From Saccharofermentans sp. (GTDB lineage Bacteria; Bacillota; Clostridia; Saccharofermentanales; Saccharofermentanaceae): a stretch of DNA of 64,000 nt. Location: NCBI GenBank assembly GCA_024691325.1, contig JAILNR010000008.1, positions 1 through 64,000 of the forward strand. The letters are read 5' to 3'. The translations under genes and the position numbers were made by a program. The notes beneath the pieces were generated by a model. The model ran no database searches, had not been told where the DNA came from, and saw nothing but the letters and a program-made list of their open reading frames with translations. This document shows, piece after piece, positions 9,783 to 17,959 of this stretch; the first letter of the stretch is position 1, and every line of letters starts with the position of its first letter.

Positions 9783-10355
9783 TTAAGCCTGCCCGGAAAC
9801 AGGAGTTACGATAACTCTTCTGTTGGGCTCTTCACCCTCACTGTGAGTTGTAACGCCTTCAACACCCTGAAGATAAGAATGAACCATTCTTCTCTCAGCG
9901 GGGTTCATTGCCTCCATTGCAACATCTCTGCCGTAACGAAGAGCCTTGTTGGCAGCACGGTCAGCAAGACCTTCGATGATCTGCTCTCTGTGCTTTCTGT
10001 AACCGCCTACATCGAGGTGAACGTGAACTCTCTCCTCGCTGTGCTTGTTTGCAATGAGATTTGTCATGTATGAGATAGCCTCGAGAGTCTCACCGTGACG
10101 GCCGATAGCTGCACCGCAGTCACCGCCCGAAACAGAGATATAGATAGCATCATCCTCTCTGTAGGAATCCATATTACCGTGAATGCCGATACCGGAAAGA
10201 ACCTCAGCTACGAACTGTACTGCTGCATCCTCAGCCTCGCTGACCGCATCGCCCTCATAGCTCTCATCGTCACCGTAGTAAACGACTTCTTCCTCAGACT
10301 CTTCTGTCATATCTGTTGTTGCCTTGATCTCGTCCTGATTATCAAAGTTTTCCAT
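9783..10355 (-). CDS. khpB: RNA-binding protein KhpB (Jag), KH plus R3H domains
   Basis: RNA-binding protein of the YidC-Jag pair, linked in other Firmicutes to cell-division and envelope control through sRNA/mRNA binding with KhpA. The 190 residues hold a KH domain with the GRHGETL loop (GxxG type) and a C-terminal R3H domain with RRMVHSYL. The usual N-terminal Jag_N domain is not recognisable. It is replaced by about 45 acidic residues rich in Glu, Asp and Tyr. GGAGG precedes the start. It sits between yidC and mnmE, the standard position. Confidence 0.92.
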   Translation of the reverse strand: MENFDNQDEIKATTDMTEESEEEVVYYGDDESYEGDAVSEAEDAAVQFVAEVLSGIGIHGNMDSYREDDAIYISVSGGDCGAAIGRHGETLEAISYMTNLIANKHSEERVHVHLDVGGYRKHREQIIEGLADRAANKALRYGRDVAMEAMNPAERRMVHSYLQGVEGVTTHSEGEEPNRRVIVTPVSGQA

Positions 10356-10378
10356 ATGTTACTTAGCCTCCGTGCTAA

Positions 10379-11413
10379 TTACTTTTTCTTCTTATTCTTG
10401 TTCTTCTTGCTGCCGTCTGATGACTCGCCGGAATTCTTCTTAAAGGCCATAGCCTTCTTCTGCTCCATCTCGAGCTTCTTAAGCTCATACGGCTTGGTGA
10501 ACATAAAATATACGATGATCTGTGTGAAGATACCCATGAGTCCGCCGACTACCCAGTAAAGACCCATTGCAGCAGGCAAAGAGAACGTTGTCCAGATCAT
10601 GAGGATAGGCATCATCCATGTCATCATCTTCTGAGTCATCTCGGCCTGATCTTCCTGAGTGGAAGTCTGTCCTGCTCTTGCGGGATTGTTCTTTGCTCTC
10701 TTCTTAGCTTCCTGCTGCTCCTTGTATCCGGGCTTGAGCCATGTAGCCATTCTCATCGAGATGATGTTGGTGGCAATAACGAGGATAGGGAAAATAAGAA
10801 GGGGGATGTATGTCTTAGGATCAGACATGATCTTAACGGGATTCCATGCAGGAGTCTTGGTAAGATCCATGCCGAGGAATCTTAGGTCAACAAGCTGACC
10901 TAAAGCGATATAGCCCTTGGATATACACTCTGAAAGGAAATGGCTGTTGTTCTGCAGTATCTCAACAAGCGGAATATGAATCTGTGCCGAAAGTCTCTTT
11001 GATGTAACAAGATTCTGCTCGTTAGCAAGATCGATCATGGCCTGAACCTTATCCTGGGGAACCTGTGAAAGGTAGATCAAAGGTCCGGATACGATTCTGT
11101 AGATAGGCCAGATAAGGAACAACTGTATGAAAGGAAGAATACAGCCGGAGAAGCCCATAGCACCGTTCTCCTGCTGAAGCTTCATAACTTCTTCCTGATA
11201 CTTCTGCTTATCGTCACCATACTTACGCTGAAGCTCTGCGGTCTTGCCGGAAAGTGCCTGCATCTTAAGCATGGACTTCTGTGAACTTACATTAAGAGGG
11301 ATAAGTGCCGCTCTAATGATAACCGTGAGCATAATGATGGCCATACCGTAGTTGCCGAAGAATCCGTACAGGATTCTCGTAAGCCATCCGAAAAAGGTGT
11401 AAAGCAAACTCAT
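10379..11413 (-). CDS. yidC: membrane protein insertase YidC/Oxa1
   Basis: Inserts proteins into the cytoplasmic membrane, alone or with Sec. The 344 residues carry five hydrophobic segments and the conserved Arg in the first core helix (VIIRAALIPL), the groove residue of Gram-positive YidC. A charged cytoplasmic hairpin (about residues 55-85) and a long lysine-rich tail follow. Unlike Bacillus SpoIIIJ it shows no lipoprotein signal. The frame extends 33 nt further upstream into yidD. I chose the ATG at 11413 because the protein then starts at the first helix and AGGAG lies upstream, although the spacing is rather long. Confidence 0.93.
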   Translation of the reverse strand: MSLLYTFFGWLTRILYGFFGNYGMAIIMLTVIIRAALIPLNVSSQKSMLKMQALSGKTAELQRKYGDDKQKYQEEVMKLQQENGAMGFSGCILPFIQLFLIWPIYRIVSGPLIYLSQVPQDKVQAMIDLANEQNLVTSKRLSAQIHIPLVEILQNNSHFLSECISKGYIALGQLVDLRFLGMDLTKTPAWNPVKIMSDPKTYIPLLIFPILVIATNIISMRMATWLKPGYKEQQEAKKRAKNNPARAGQTSTQEDQAEMTQKMMTWMMPILMIWTTFSLPAAMGLYWVVGGLMGIFTQIIVYFMFTKPYELKKLEMEQKKAMAFKKNSGESSDGSKKNKNKKKK

Positions 11414-11429
11414 AGATATATCTTCTCCT

Positions 11430-11642
11430 TCAGCGGACAGGATCATAACCGCCCTTGGAGAACGGGTTACACCTTAATATCCGCCATATTCCACGGGGAA
11501 GTCCTCTGACTACTCCGTACTTCTCCAGACAGCCGATCATATACTCGGAACAAGTAGGCTGATACTTGCAATGAGGGCCGACAGCAGGCGAGATGTTCTT
11601 CTGATAAAACTGAACCGTCTTAATCATCGCTCTTCGCATCAT
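11430..11642 (-). CDS. yidD: membrane protein insertion efficiency factor YidD
   Basis: Small amphipathic protein that helps YidC-dependent insertion at the inner membrane. The 70 residues show the family signature: FYQKNISP near the start, CKYQPTCSEY with its cysteines, then a Trp-Arg-containing region and CNPFSKGG. GGAG lies 6 nt before the ATG at 11642. The start overlaps rnpA by 23 nt, the usual tight packing of the rnpA-yidD-yidC trio. Confidence 0.95.
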   Translation of the reverse strand: MMRRAMIKTVQFYQKNISPAVGPHCKYQPTCSEYMIGCLEKYGVVRGLPRGIWRILRCNPFSKGGYDPVR

Positions 11643-12018
11643 AAGTTGCTCCGGCGTCCAAAACCTTAAGTCTGGATAGATGGGCTTCCATCTCAGCGGC
11701 TACTTCCGCATAAGACGGCAGCTCATCGACATTCTTCATGGTAATAACAATATCATTTCCTTGCGCAATCCGCGGTTCGAGGTGTCGATAAGCCTCTCGC
11801 ATAAGGCGCCTTGCTTTGTTGCGGCCCACTGCGCCCATCGTCTTCTTGGAGGCGCAGAACCCTACTCTTAATAAGTCTTCGGGTATGCGTGTATTGTTAT
11901 GTTTTAATCCCTTCGGGCGGTGAAAGACATGAACTGTCAGAAACCGTCCCGTTGCAAAAGCGGCGCGGCGGTACACTCTAGAGAATTCATAATTGAATCT
12001 TAAAGGCAGCGCCTTCAA
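11620..12018 (-). CDS. rnpA: ribonuclease P protein component
   Basis: Protein cofactor of RNase P, which matures the 5' ends of tRNAs. The 132-residue basic protein has the family's N-terminal pattern (FNYEFSRVYRR) and the RNA-binding box GRNKARRLMREAYR. The start codon is TTG (12016-12018), supported by AGAGG 6 nt upstream and the position of the conserved N-terminus. A weak start is in keeping with low demand for this protein relative to L34 from the same message. The 3' end overlaps yidD. Confidence 0.93.
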   Translation of the reverse strand: MKALPLRFNYEFSRVYRRAAFATGRFLTVHVFHRPKGLKHNNTRIPEDLLRVGFCASKKTMGAVGRNKARRLMREAYRHLEPRIAQGNDIVITMKNVDELPSYAEVAAEMEAHLSRLKVLDAGATYDAKSDD

Positions 12019-12064
12019 AGAAAACCTCTTTCACATAAAACGAAAAGGACCACAGCCGTGATCC

Positions 12065-12199
12065 TTACGCTGCTAACTTCTTTCTGCCCTTAAGTCTTCT
12101 TCTCTTAAGAACCTCACGACCATCACGTGTAGCCATTCTTGCACGGAAGCCGTGAACCTTAGACCTATGCCTCTTCTTAGGCTGATATGTCATCTTCAT
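12065..12199 (-). CDS. rpmH: 50S ribosomal protein L34
   Basis: A 44-residue, extremely basic ribosomal protein. The translated sequence starts [18 protein letters not shown] and ends GRKKLAA, matching L34 over its whole length. Third residue Met replaces the more usual Arg. GGAGG lies 10 nt upstream of the ATG at 12199. It is the first gene of the rpmH-rnpA-yidD-yidC-khpB-mnmE-mnmG-rsmG operon, downstream of a perfect-consensus promoter. It is not followed by dnaA on the other strand as in many bacteria. Confidence 0.97.
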   Translation of the reverse strand: MKMTYQPKKRHRSKVHGFRARMATRDGREVLKRRRLKGRKKLAA

Positions 12200-12224
12200 A
12201 TCGCACTTTCCTCCATATCTTTAT

Positions 12225-12247
12225 GTGTGCAAGCACACTTATACACA
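12225..12247. promoter_or_regulatory. leader hairpin and single DnaA-box-like site upstream of rpmH
   Basis: GTGTGC-AA-GCACAC (12225-12238) is a perfect inverted repeat in the rpmH leader. TTATACACA (12239-12247, plus strand) fits the DnaA-box consensus TTATNCACA. Only one exact box was seen here, so this is not an origin by itself. It may be a relic of the usual rpmH-dnaA intergenic region or a DnaA-regulated promoter site. Confidence 0.45.
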
Positions 12248-12259
12248 AATAGCCTATCG

Positions 12260-12288
12260 ATTATAAACGCGACTTTGCAAAGTGTCAA
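12260..12288 (-). promoter_or_regulatory. perfect-consensus sigma-A promoter of the rpmH operon
   Basis: On the minus strand TTGACA (12283-12288) and TATAAT (12260-12265) are separated by 17 bp, a full match to the vegetative consensus. The -35 overlaps the TGA stop codon of the upstream PstS-like gene. Confidence 0.9.
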
Positions 12289-13256
12289 CCATATACTGTA
12301 TATATCAGCTTCTGCCCCTCTTCCCCTGTAAGCCACGAGACAAGCTCTCTTACATTCGGATTATCATTGTCGGTCCTATAGACTACATAAAAATCCGTGG
12401 TAAGAGGATACGAGCCGTCCCTTATGCTTTGGGAGTCGGGATAAACACCGTCCACTTCAAGCATTTTAACGTTCGAATTCCCTACAAGATCCGTAAGATA
12501 ATACCTGAAAGAGTACCCGATTCCGCCTCCGAACAGTGAAAGCAGCTTCCTTCTTGTAAGCATATCCCCTTCCATGAAGTACTCCATCATAGTCTGGCTT
12601 CCGGACCCTTCCACACGCGTAACCGGGTTTATCATGCGGGACGGTCCTCCGACCTCGCTCCAGTTTGTTATCTCATTTCGATAAATCGCCCTTAACTCAT
12701 CCGAAGTAAGTCCGTCAACAGGATTACCGGAGTTCACAAAGAAGACGAACGCCTCCCTTCCCACGGGAACGATCTCGAGCTGCACTCCCTGCTCCTCGGC
12801 ATACTCCATCTGTTCCGCGGACGGATGAGCCGTGAAGAACACGTCTGTGGTTCCGTCAACAACTGCATTAAACCCTCTTACGGTATTTTGGTACTGCATG
12901 ACAGAATCCGGAGCAAAGTTCTCGCCGTAGTAGTTGTCATCACTGAAAACACCGCCCTCATAAGTAACACAGCCTTCCGGGTAGCAGTTCTCTATAACGG
13001 ATGCATACACGGGCACGAGAGCCGCGGCACCATCTAACACCGGCAGATCATCACCCTCATCGAAATGCAAAGAGACATCCATCCTTACAAGATCGGACTC
13101 CTCTTCGAAAGGAAGATAACGCCCGACATCAACCATGTGAAGCTGATCCGCCCCCGAGAAGTTGTTCTTGAGCCTCCTCGTGACACTTAAATACAAAGCG
13201 CAGTTGATGCCTGCGAAGAAGGCCGCCGTCAGCACCAGGACAAGTATCTTCTTCAT
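12285..13256 (-). CDS. PstS-like substrate-binding protein
   Basis: A 323-residue protein of the phosphate-binding (PBP-like 2) type with one N-terminal hydrophobic segment (about residues 3-27). There is no clear lipobox, so it is probably membrane-anchored outside the cell. Family-like segments are LDGAAALVPVYASVIE near the start of the mature domain, the mid-protein TSDELRAIYRNEITNWSEVGG typical of PstS, and a C-terminal WLTGEEGQKLI. The frame is open 9 nt upstream, but AGGAG at good spacing selects the ATG at 13256. No pstCAB genes are nearby, so phosphate transport is not established; a signalling role is possible. It overlaps the preceding 47-residue gene by 4 nt (ATGA). Confidence 0.72.
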   Translation of the reverse strand: MKKILVLVLTAAFFAGINCALYLSVTRRLKNNFSGADQLHMVDVGRYLPFEEESDLVRMDVSLHFDEGDDLPVLDGAAALVPVYASVIENCYPEGCVTYEGGVFSDDNYYGENFAPDSVMQYQNTVRGFNAVVDGTTDVFFTAHPSAEQMEYAEEQGVQLEIVPVGREAFVFFVNSGNPVDGLTSDELRAIYRNEITNWSEVGGPSRMINPVTRVEGSGSQTMMEYFMEGDMLTRRKLLSLFGGGIGYSFRYYLTDLVGNSNVKMLEVDGVYPDSQSIRDGSYPLTTDFYVVYRTDNDNPNVRELVSWLTGEEGQKLIYTVYG

Positions 13257-13396
13257 GGCCACCACTCCTGCGAGATGAAATAAATGATCGAGGAATGCTC
13301 ATACGCATAGACGATATAAGCCATATGAAGTCCGGTGAGAAGAACGCCCGCTGCAAGAACAGCTATAAGAATCTTTATAAAAGTCTTATCACTCAT
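13253..13396 (-). CDS. small membrane protein, 47 residues
   Basis: The frame starts MSDKTFIKILIAVLAAG and ends SQEWWP. It has one predicted transmembrane helix (about residues 6-31) followed by a short Tyr-rich outer segment. It starts 2 nt after the stop of the 79-residue gene and its TGA overlaps the ATG of the PstS-like gene (ATGA), so its position argues for a real coupled gene. The AGGAG used by the next gene lies inside its last codons. No family recognised; no function assigned. Confidence 0.6.
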   Translation of the reverse strand: MSDKTFIKILIAVLAAGVLLTGLHMAYIVYAYEHSSIIYFISQEWWP

Positions 13397-13398
13397 CT

Positions 13399-13638
13399 TT
13401 ACATCGAGAGCATTGCCAGAAATGCTATGATCATTAATGCTATAAAGCCCAGAACAAGAAGAACAGTCAGGGCGATACTAATCACAAGCCAAACCTTATA
13501 ACCCGTCTTAACTTTACGACTTTCTTTACTCGCTTTATATACATCTATTCCGAAGAACACAAAACCACATGCAATAAAAACGACCGCAAGAACGAGACTT
13601 CCTATTACTATCAATGCGCTTAAATCAGCCGCATCCAT
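13399..13638 (-). CDS. small membrane protein, 79 residues
   Basis: Two hydrophobic helices (about residues 8-32 and 48-75) are separated by a short basic loop (KASKESRKVKTG), with a hairpin topology. AAGGAGG lies 8 nt before the ATG. It sits 31 nt after a zinc-ribbon protein gene and directly before another tiny membrane protein and the PstS-like gene, so the three may form a membrane complex. I do not recognise the family. Confidence 0.65.
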   Translation of the reverse strand: MDAADLSALIVIGSLVLAVVFIACGFVFFGIDVYKASKESRKVKTGYKVWLVISIALTVLLVLGFIALMIIAFLAMLSM

Positions 13639-13669
13639 AAAAGAAACCTCCTTGCAAAATCAGCACGGA

Positions 13670-14887
13670 TCAGACAAGCGGATCTATGACCGTGACAATC
13701 TGCGCTGTAAATGTATCCACACCGCCTCCGGGATACTCATCGAGAGTATTGGAGGACAATCCGATTCTGTATGTGTCGGGAGTGGAAGGATCGATCTGCC
13801 AGCAGATCTCATCTCCGCACATTGCATCATCAAAATCGTAATGGTTATTTCCGTCGGTAAAGCTGATTACTGCACGACCGATGTTATTAGGCATGATCTG
13901 TCCGTAGAAATCATATGTGTTGTCGTCTTCTGTATAGACAGCACGGTCGGGAGTAAACCCGTCTTCGTTCATCTCATATGAAACGGTCGCGAGATACGAG
14001 AGCATATATACAACATCACTTCTGCTTAAAGACATCTGGTCATATTCATCAGGGCTGATAAATACCATTGAAACAAGTCTTCTGTATGATTCTCTGTCAA
14101 AAGAGTGGGTAACGCCGAAGTTGTCTGTCAGCTCAAGATTCGACTCGAGAACATCACATATATCATCGAAGTCAGCATCATAGAACTCGAAGTCATCCGG
14201 TATACCGTCTGTGTAAGTGATCGTAACTGTCTCAAAATCTGATGAAACTTCATAATCGTTCCAATCGCTTGAAACACTCAGATCAGAGTCATCAATATCC
14301 TCATCATCCTCATCGTCATCATCACGTGAGCTCCTGGAATTGCGTCTGCTTCCTCTGCCCGAGCTTCCCTCATCCATTTCCTCGAGTTCACTCTCAAGAG
14401 CTTCAAAGAATTCTTCGATATCGCCGTCTCCGGCAGACTTGTATGCCCTCTCGATAGCAGAAGCCGAAGCTATAAGTGAAGCTGCGATAAACATTGTAAG
14501 TATCGCGGATATGATAAGACCTGCAATAGCAAGTCCGCCGCCCTTCTTCGACTTCTTTAAAGTAACGATAAGACCTATGATCGAGAATATAAGTCCGATA
14601 GGAGCTGTGAATCCGCAGCAGAATATCGAGATGATCGAGATGATAAAACCCGTAATGGCAAGTCCGCTGTATGTGACATTGTCCCTCGCCATCACCTCAG
14701 GTTCAAAATAGGTCGGTGCATAAGCAGACTGCTGATTGTAATTGGATTCAGTCTGATATGTTGACTCAGGTTCATAGGAAGTCTTAGGCGAAGCTTCAGG
14801 TTCCGGAGAATGGAACGGCGCACCGCATGTTGTGCAATACTTCGTGCTGTCTTCGTTCTGCGCACCGCAGGAATTACAATTCTTCAT
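13670..14887 (-). CDS. zinc-ribbon membrane protein with DUF4190-like region
   Basis: The 405-residue protein begins with a four-Cys zinc ribbon (CNSCGAQNEDSTKYCTTCG). A Pro/Ser/Tyr-rich linker follows, then two closely spaced helices (about 75-145) in the GLAITGFIISIISI style of DUF4190 proteins, and an Asp/Glu/Ser-rich segment (about 175-200). The extracytoplasmic domain of roughly 200 residues is not recognised. AGGGG precedes the start. Such proteins are common in Clostridia and have no known function. It heads the small operon leading to the PstS-like gene and lies after the transketolase terminator. Confidence 0.75.
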   Translation of the reverse strand: MKNCNSCGAQNEDSTKYCTTCGAPFHSPEPEASPKTSYEPESTYQTESNYNQQSAYAPTYFEPEVMARDNVTYSGLAITGFIISIISIFCCGFTAPIGLIFSIIGLIVTLKKSKKGGGLAIAGLIISAILTMFIAASLIASASAIERAYKSAGDGDIEEFFEALESELEEMDEGSSGRGSRRNSRSSRDDDDEDDEDIDDSDLSVSSDWNDYEVSSDFETVTITYTDGIPDDFEFYDADFDDICDVLESNLELTDNFGVTHSFDRESYRRLVSMVFISPDEYDQMSLSRSDVVYMLSYLATVSYEMNEDGFTPDRAVYTEDDNTYDFYGQIMPNNIGRAVISFTDGNNHYDFDDAMCGDEICWQIDPSTPDTYRIGLSSNTLDEYPGGGVDTFTAQIVTVIDPLV

Positions 14888-14910
14888 AATCTACCCCTCG
14901 AAAATAATAA

Positions 14911-14941
14911 ATAAAAGAGGGAACGGTTTACGATCCCTCCT
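14911..14941 (-). terminator. intrinsic terminator after transketolase genes
   Basis: On the minus strand GAGGGATCG pairs with CGTTCCCTC (one mismatch) and is followed by TTTTATTTATT. It closes the long hprK-to-transketolase gene run. Confidence 0.75.
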
Positions 14942-14973
14942 TCAGTATACAACAATTGATTATCAAATATAAA

Positions 14974-15921
14974 TTACTTATTCTTAAGAGCAATTACCTT
15001 CTTTGCCTTCTCGGCAATATCGGCACCTGTAAGATGGTAGTAAGCCATGAGTTCCGCAGGTGTACCTGAGCGTCCGAACTCATCCTTAACACCAACTCTT
15101 AACATCGGACAGGGAGCATTCTCAACAAGCACCTCAGCTACGGCACTTCCAAGTCCGCCTATGATCGAGTGCTCTTCACATGTAACGATGCATCCCGTAT
15201 CCTGTGAAGCCTTGATGATTGCATCCTTATCGATAGGCTTGATCGTGTGCATATCAAGAAGTCTTGCACTGATGCCCTCACTCTCGAGGATGTTCAAAGC
15301 CTCAACAGCCTGCTCTACCATGTAACCGCAGGCGATGATAGTAACGTCAGTACCGTCCTTGACCTGATGCGCCTTGCCCAAAGTAAAATCAACATCCTCA
15401 CCGAACTCACCATAAACCGAATCAGTCGCGAGTCTTGCAAGTCTTACATAGAAAGGTCCGTCATTCTCGTAAGCAGCCTTAACCGCCATTCTTGCGGAAG
15501 CTGCATCAGCAGGACAAAGCACTGTCATGTTCGGAAGAGATCTCATGATAGACAGATCCTCGAGACACTGGTGGGAAGCTCCGTCCTCACCTACCGTGAT
15601 ACCTGCGTGTGAAGCGCAAACCTTAACATTAAGCTTAGGATAGCAAACAGAATTTCTTATCTGCTCACATGCTCTTTCTGTTGCAAACATCGCGAAAGAG
15701 GAAACAAAAGCAACCTTACCGCAGGTAGCCATACCTGCAGCACAAGCCACCATGTTAGCCTCTGCGATACCCATATCGAAAAATCTTTCAGGGAAATCCT
15801 TCTTAAATCTTCCTGTGTTCGTGGAGCCTGCGAGGTCCGCGTCAAATACTACGATCCTCTCGTCTGATCCTATCTCCTGAAGCGTTCTTCCGTAAGCCTC
15901 TCTTGTTGCCATCTTGCCCAT
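14974..15921 (-). CDS. transketolase, C-terminal subunit
   Basis: Second half of a split transketolase: the pyrimidine-binding (PYR) and C-terminal domains, 315 residues. It includes FDADLAGST, GEDGASHQ and the C-terminal GRSGTPAELM. With the N-terminal subunit it moves two-carbon units between sugar phosphates in the non-oxidative pentose phosphate pathway. The frame runs 78 nt further upstream into the partner gene. I place the start at the ATG at 15921, 8 nt after GGAGGG and 4 nt after the partner's stop, where the conserved sequence begins. A terminator follows. A deoxyxylulose-phosphate-synthase-type role is less likely given the partner. Confidence 0.9.
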   Translation of the reverse strand: MGKMATREAYGRTLQEIGSDERIVVFDADLAGSTNTGRFKKDFPERFFDMGIAEANMVACAAGMATCGKVAFVSSFAMFATERACEQIRNSVCYPKLNVKVCASHAGITVGEDGASHQCLEDLSIMRSLPNMTVLCPADAASARMAVKAAYENDGPFYVRLARLATDSVYGEFGEDVDFTLGKAHQVKDGTDVTIIACGYMVEQAVEALNILESEGISARLLDMHTIKPIDKDAIIKASQDTGCIVTCEEHSIIGGLGSAVAEVLVENAPCPMLRVGVKDEFGRSGTPAELMAYYHLTGADIAEKAKKVIALKNK

Positions 15922-15925
15922 TGGA

Positions 15926-16774
15926 TCAACCCTCCAGCTCTTTGATCTTCGCATCGAGTTCCTCGACTGCGATGTTATATTGTTCTTCCTTAGGAGCACA
16001 ACCGTGCCATGAAGGATCGTCTGTCATGAATGAAACGCCCTTACCCTTATGAGTCTTGCAGATTACAAAGAAAGGCTTGCCCTTTCCCTGATTTGCCTTG
16101 AAGGCTTCAACTGCTGACTCGATCTCATCGAAGTTATGGCCGTCGATAACGACTGTCTCCCAGCCGAATGCCTTTGTCTTTGCTTCGATATCACCGAGGC
16201 TCATAACATCATCGACCTTACCGTCGATCTGAAGTCCGTTGTAATCAAGGAATGCGCACAGATTATCGAGCTTGTAGTGAGCGGCACTCATAAGAGCCTC
16301 CCATACTTCGCCCTCCTGCATCTCGCCGTCACCCAAGATGGAGAATACGCGGTATGACTTCTTGTCCACCTTGGCTGCAAGGGCCATTCCAACTGCTGTG
16401 GAGATTCCCTGTCCCAATGAACCCGTCGACATGTCGATACCGGGAGTGATCGCCTTACAAGGATGACCTTGCAGGAATGAACCTATCTTACGCAGGTTCT
16501 TGATCTCATTAACATCGAAGAAGCCCTTAAGACCCAGAGCTGAGTAAAGAGCCGGCGCACAGTGTCCCTTGGAAAGGACGAATCTGTCACGATCGGGATC
16601 TGAAGGATTTGCAGGATCCACATTAAGTACCCTGTTATACAGATAGCACAGAACGTCCGTACAGGATAAAGATCCGCCCGGATGTCCGCTCTTGGCGTTA
16701 TAAACGCCCTCGATAATCCATCTTCTCATTCTGGCTGAGAATAACTCAAGCTCTTTTCTTTGTTCAGGTGTCAT
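15926..16774 (-). CDS. transketolase, N-terminal subunit
   Basis: Thiamine-diphosphate-binding half of a split transketolase, 282 residues. It shows KSGHPGGSLS near the start, the TPP motif LGDGEMQEGEVWEAL, and THKGKG near the end. Two-gene transketolases occur in archaea and many Clostridia. The frame extends upstream to a TTG, but the ATG at 16774 follows a purine-rich AGGAGAGGCGGGG stretch and fits the family's N-terminus. The PYR subunit follows at once; alr lies 39 nt upstream. Confidence 0.92.
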   Translation of the reverse strand: MTPEQRKELELFSARMRRWIIEGVYNAKSGHPGGSLSCTDVLCYLYNRVLNVDPANPSDPDRDRFVLSKGHCAPALYSALGLKGFFDVNEIKNLRKIGSFLQGHPCKAITPGIDMSTGSLGQGISTAVGMALAAKVDKKSYRVFSILGDGEMQEGEVWEALMSAAHYKLDNLCAFLDYNGLQIDGKVDDVMSLGDIEAKTKAFGWETVVIDGHNFDEIESAVEAFKANQGKGKPFFVICKTHKGKGVSFMTDDPSWHGCAPKEEQYNIAVEELDAKIKELEG

Positions 16775-16813
16775 GGTAACCCCGCCTCTCCTCAAATACC
16801 GCTTTATTATATA

Positions 16814-17959
16814 TCACGAAGTGAATATTCGCTGAACCCTTTTTCCGACATCACATGTAATTTCGTAAACTATAGTTCCGAGTTTTTGTGCAAGTTCATC
16901 ACCTGAGCGGTCCTTGCCGAATATGGTGACGATATCGCCCTTCCTGATCTCGCCCTTGATATCCGTGACATCAAGCATGCACATATCCATGCAGACATTA
17001 CCGATAATAGGTGCTCTTTGGCCGTTAACTACAAGCTCGAATCCGTTGCTTAACCGCCTCGAGAGGCCGTCTGCATATCCCACGGATACGGTCGCCACGC
17101 GTGTGGCCCTTTGTGCCTTAAAGTGCCTGCCGTAGCTTATTGATGTTCCTTCGGGAATTTCCTTCACGTGAACGACCTTCGCATACCAGGTCATTACCGG
17201 CTTAAGATCAAGTTCCGTGTAGCCTTCAGGGCATCCTGCGGGCTTAAATCCGTACAGGATAAGACCTGCGCGGACCATATCCATGTGCATGTTCGGAAAT
17301 CTCATGATTCCTGCACTGTTGCAGATATGCCTCTTCTTAAACTCGATGCCCAAGGCCTTAAGAGCCTCAACTTCCTTCGTAAAAGCATCGAACTGCTTAA
17401 ATGTGTACTCATCATCGTCTGTGTCCGCCACGGCAAAATGTGAGAATATGCCGTAAGGATTGATGCCGGGAAGCATACAAATCTCAACGATCTCATCGTT
17501 CATGGAGCCGTCCGCAGGAAAACCAATACGCCCCATGCCTGTATCAAGCTTAATGTGGATATCACATACTCTTCCCTGCCTAACAGCCTCGTTCGAGAGC
17601 GCGACTGCAGATTCCTTGTCATAGATGGCAAGGTCGATATTGTAAAGCACCGCATCCTCATAACTCTCGATGTCAGTGCCTCCGAGGATCAGAAGTCTTG
17701 ATGTGATACCGCTCTGTCTTAAGTGGACTGCCTCACCGATAGTGGCGATACAAAGACCGTCTGCGCCGTTATCAAGAAGTGTCTTTGCAACTTCGTAAGC
17801 GCCGTGTCCGTAGGCATCAGCCTTAACGACAGCCATGATCTCCGCATTCGGATCCGTGATACGTCTTATCTGCTCGATATTGTACTTAAGGGCTGACTTG
17901 TCTATTTCTACACAAGTTCTGTCAAAGAATACTCCGTCTTCGATAATACCCATCTTCAT
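16814..17959 (-). CDS. alr: alanine racemase
   Basis: PLP enzyme converting L-Ala to D-Ala for cell-wall synthesis. About 381 residues show the PLP-lysine motif VVKADAYGHG near the N-terminus, the FKAQRATRVATVSVGYADGL region of the C-terminal domain with the catalytic Tyr, and NVCMDMCMLD. The start is ambiguous among three nearby ATGs (17965, 17959, 17953). I chose 17959, where the codon overlaps the nnrD stop as TAATG. The gene is in the metA-nnrD-alr-transketolase run. Confidence 0.94.
   Translation of the reverse strand: MKMGIIEDGVFFDRTCVEIDKSALKYNIEQIRRITDPNAEIMAVVKADAYGHGAYEVAKTLLDNGADGLCIATIGEAVHLRQSGITSRLLILGGTDIESYEDAVLYNIDLAIYDKESAVALSNEAVRQGRVCDIHIKLDTGMGRIGFPADGSMNDEIVEICMLPGINPYGIFSHFAVADTDDDEYTFKQFDAFTKEVEALKALGIEFKKRHICNSAGIMRFPNMHMDMVRAGLILYGFKPAGCPEGYTELDLKPVMTWYAKVVHVKEIPEGTSISYGRHFKAQRATRVATVSVGYADGLSRRLSNGFELVVNGQRAPIIGNVCMDMCMLDVTDIKGEIRKGDIVTIFGKDRSGDELAQKLGTIVYEITCDVGKRVQRIFTS

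Noticed and set aside
12239..12247. Replication origin at rpmH
   Set aside because: Only one exact DnaA box, no AT-rich unwinding region, no dnaA or dnaN adjacent. Kept as a site, not as oriC.
13129..13356. 75-codon minus-strand frame over the small membrane gene
   Set aside because: Arg/Ser-rich composition and no ribosome binding site. The 47-residue frame in 13253-13396 is better placed (ATGA overlap) and has a clear membrane helix.
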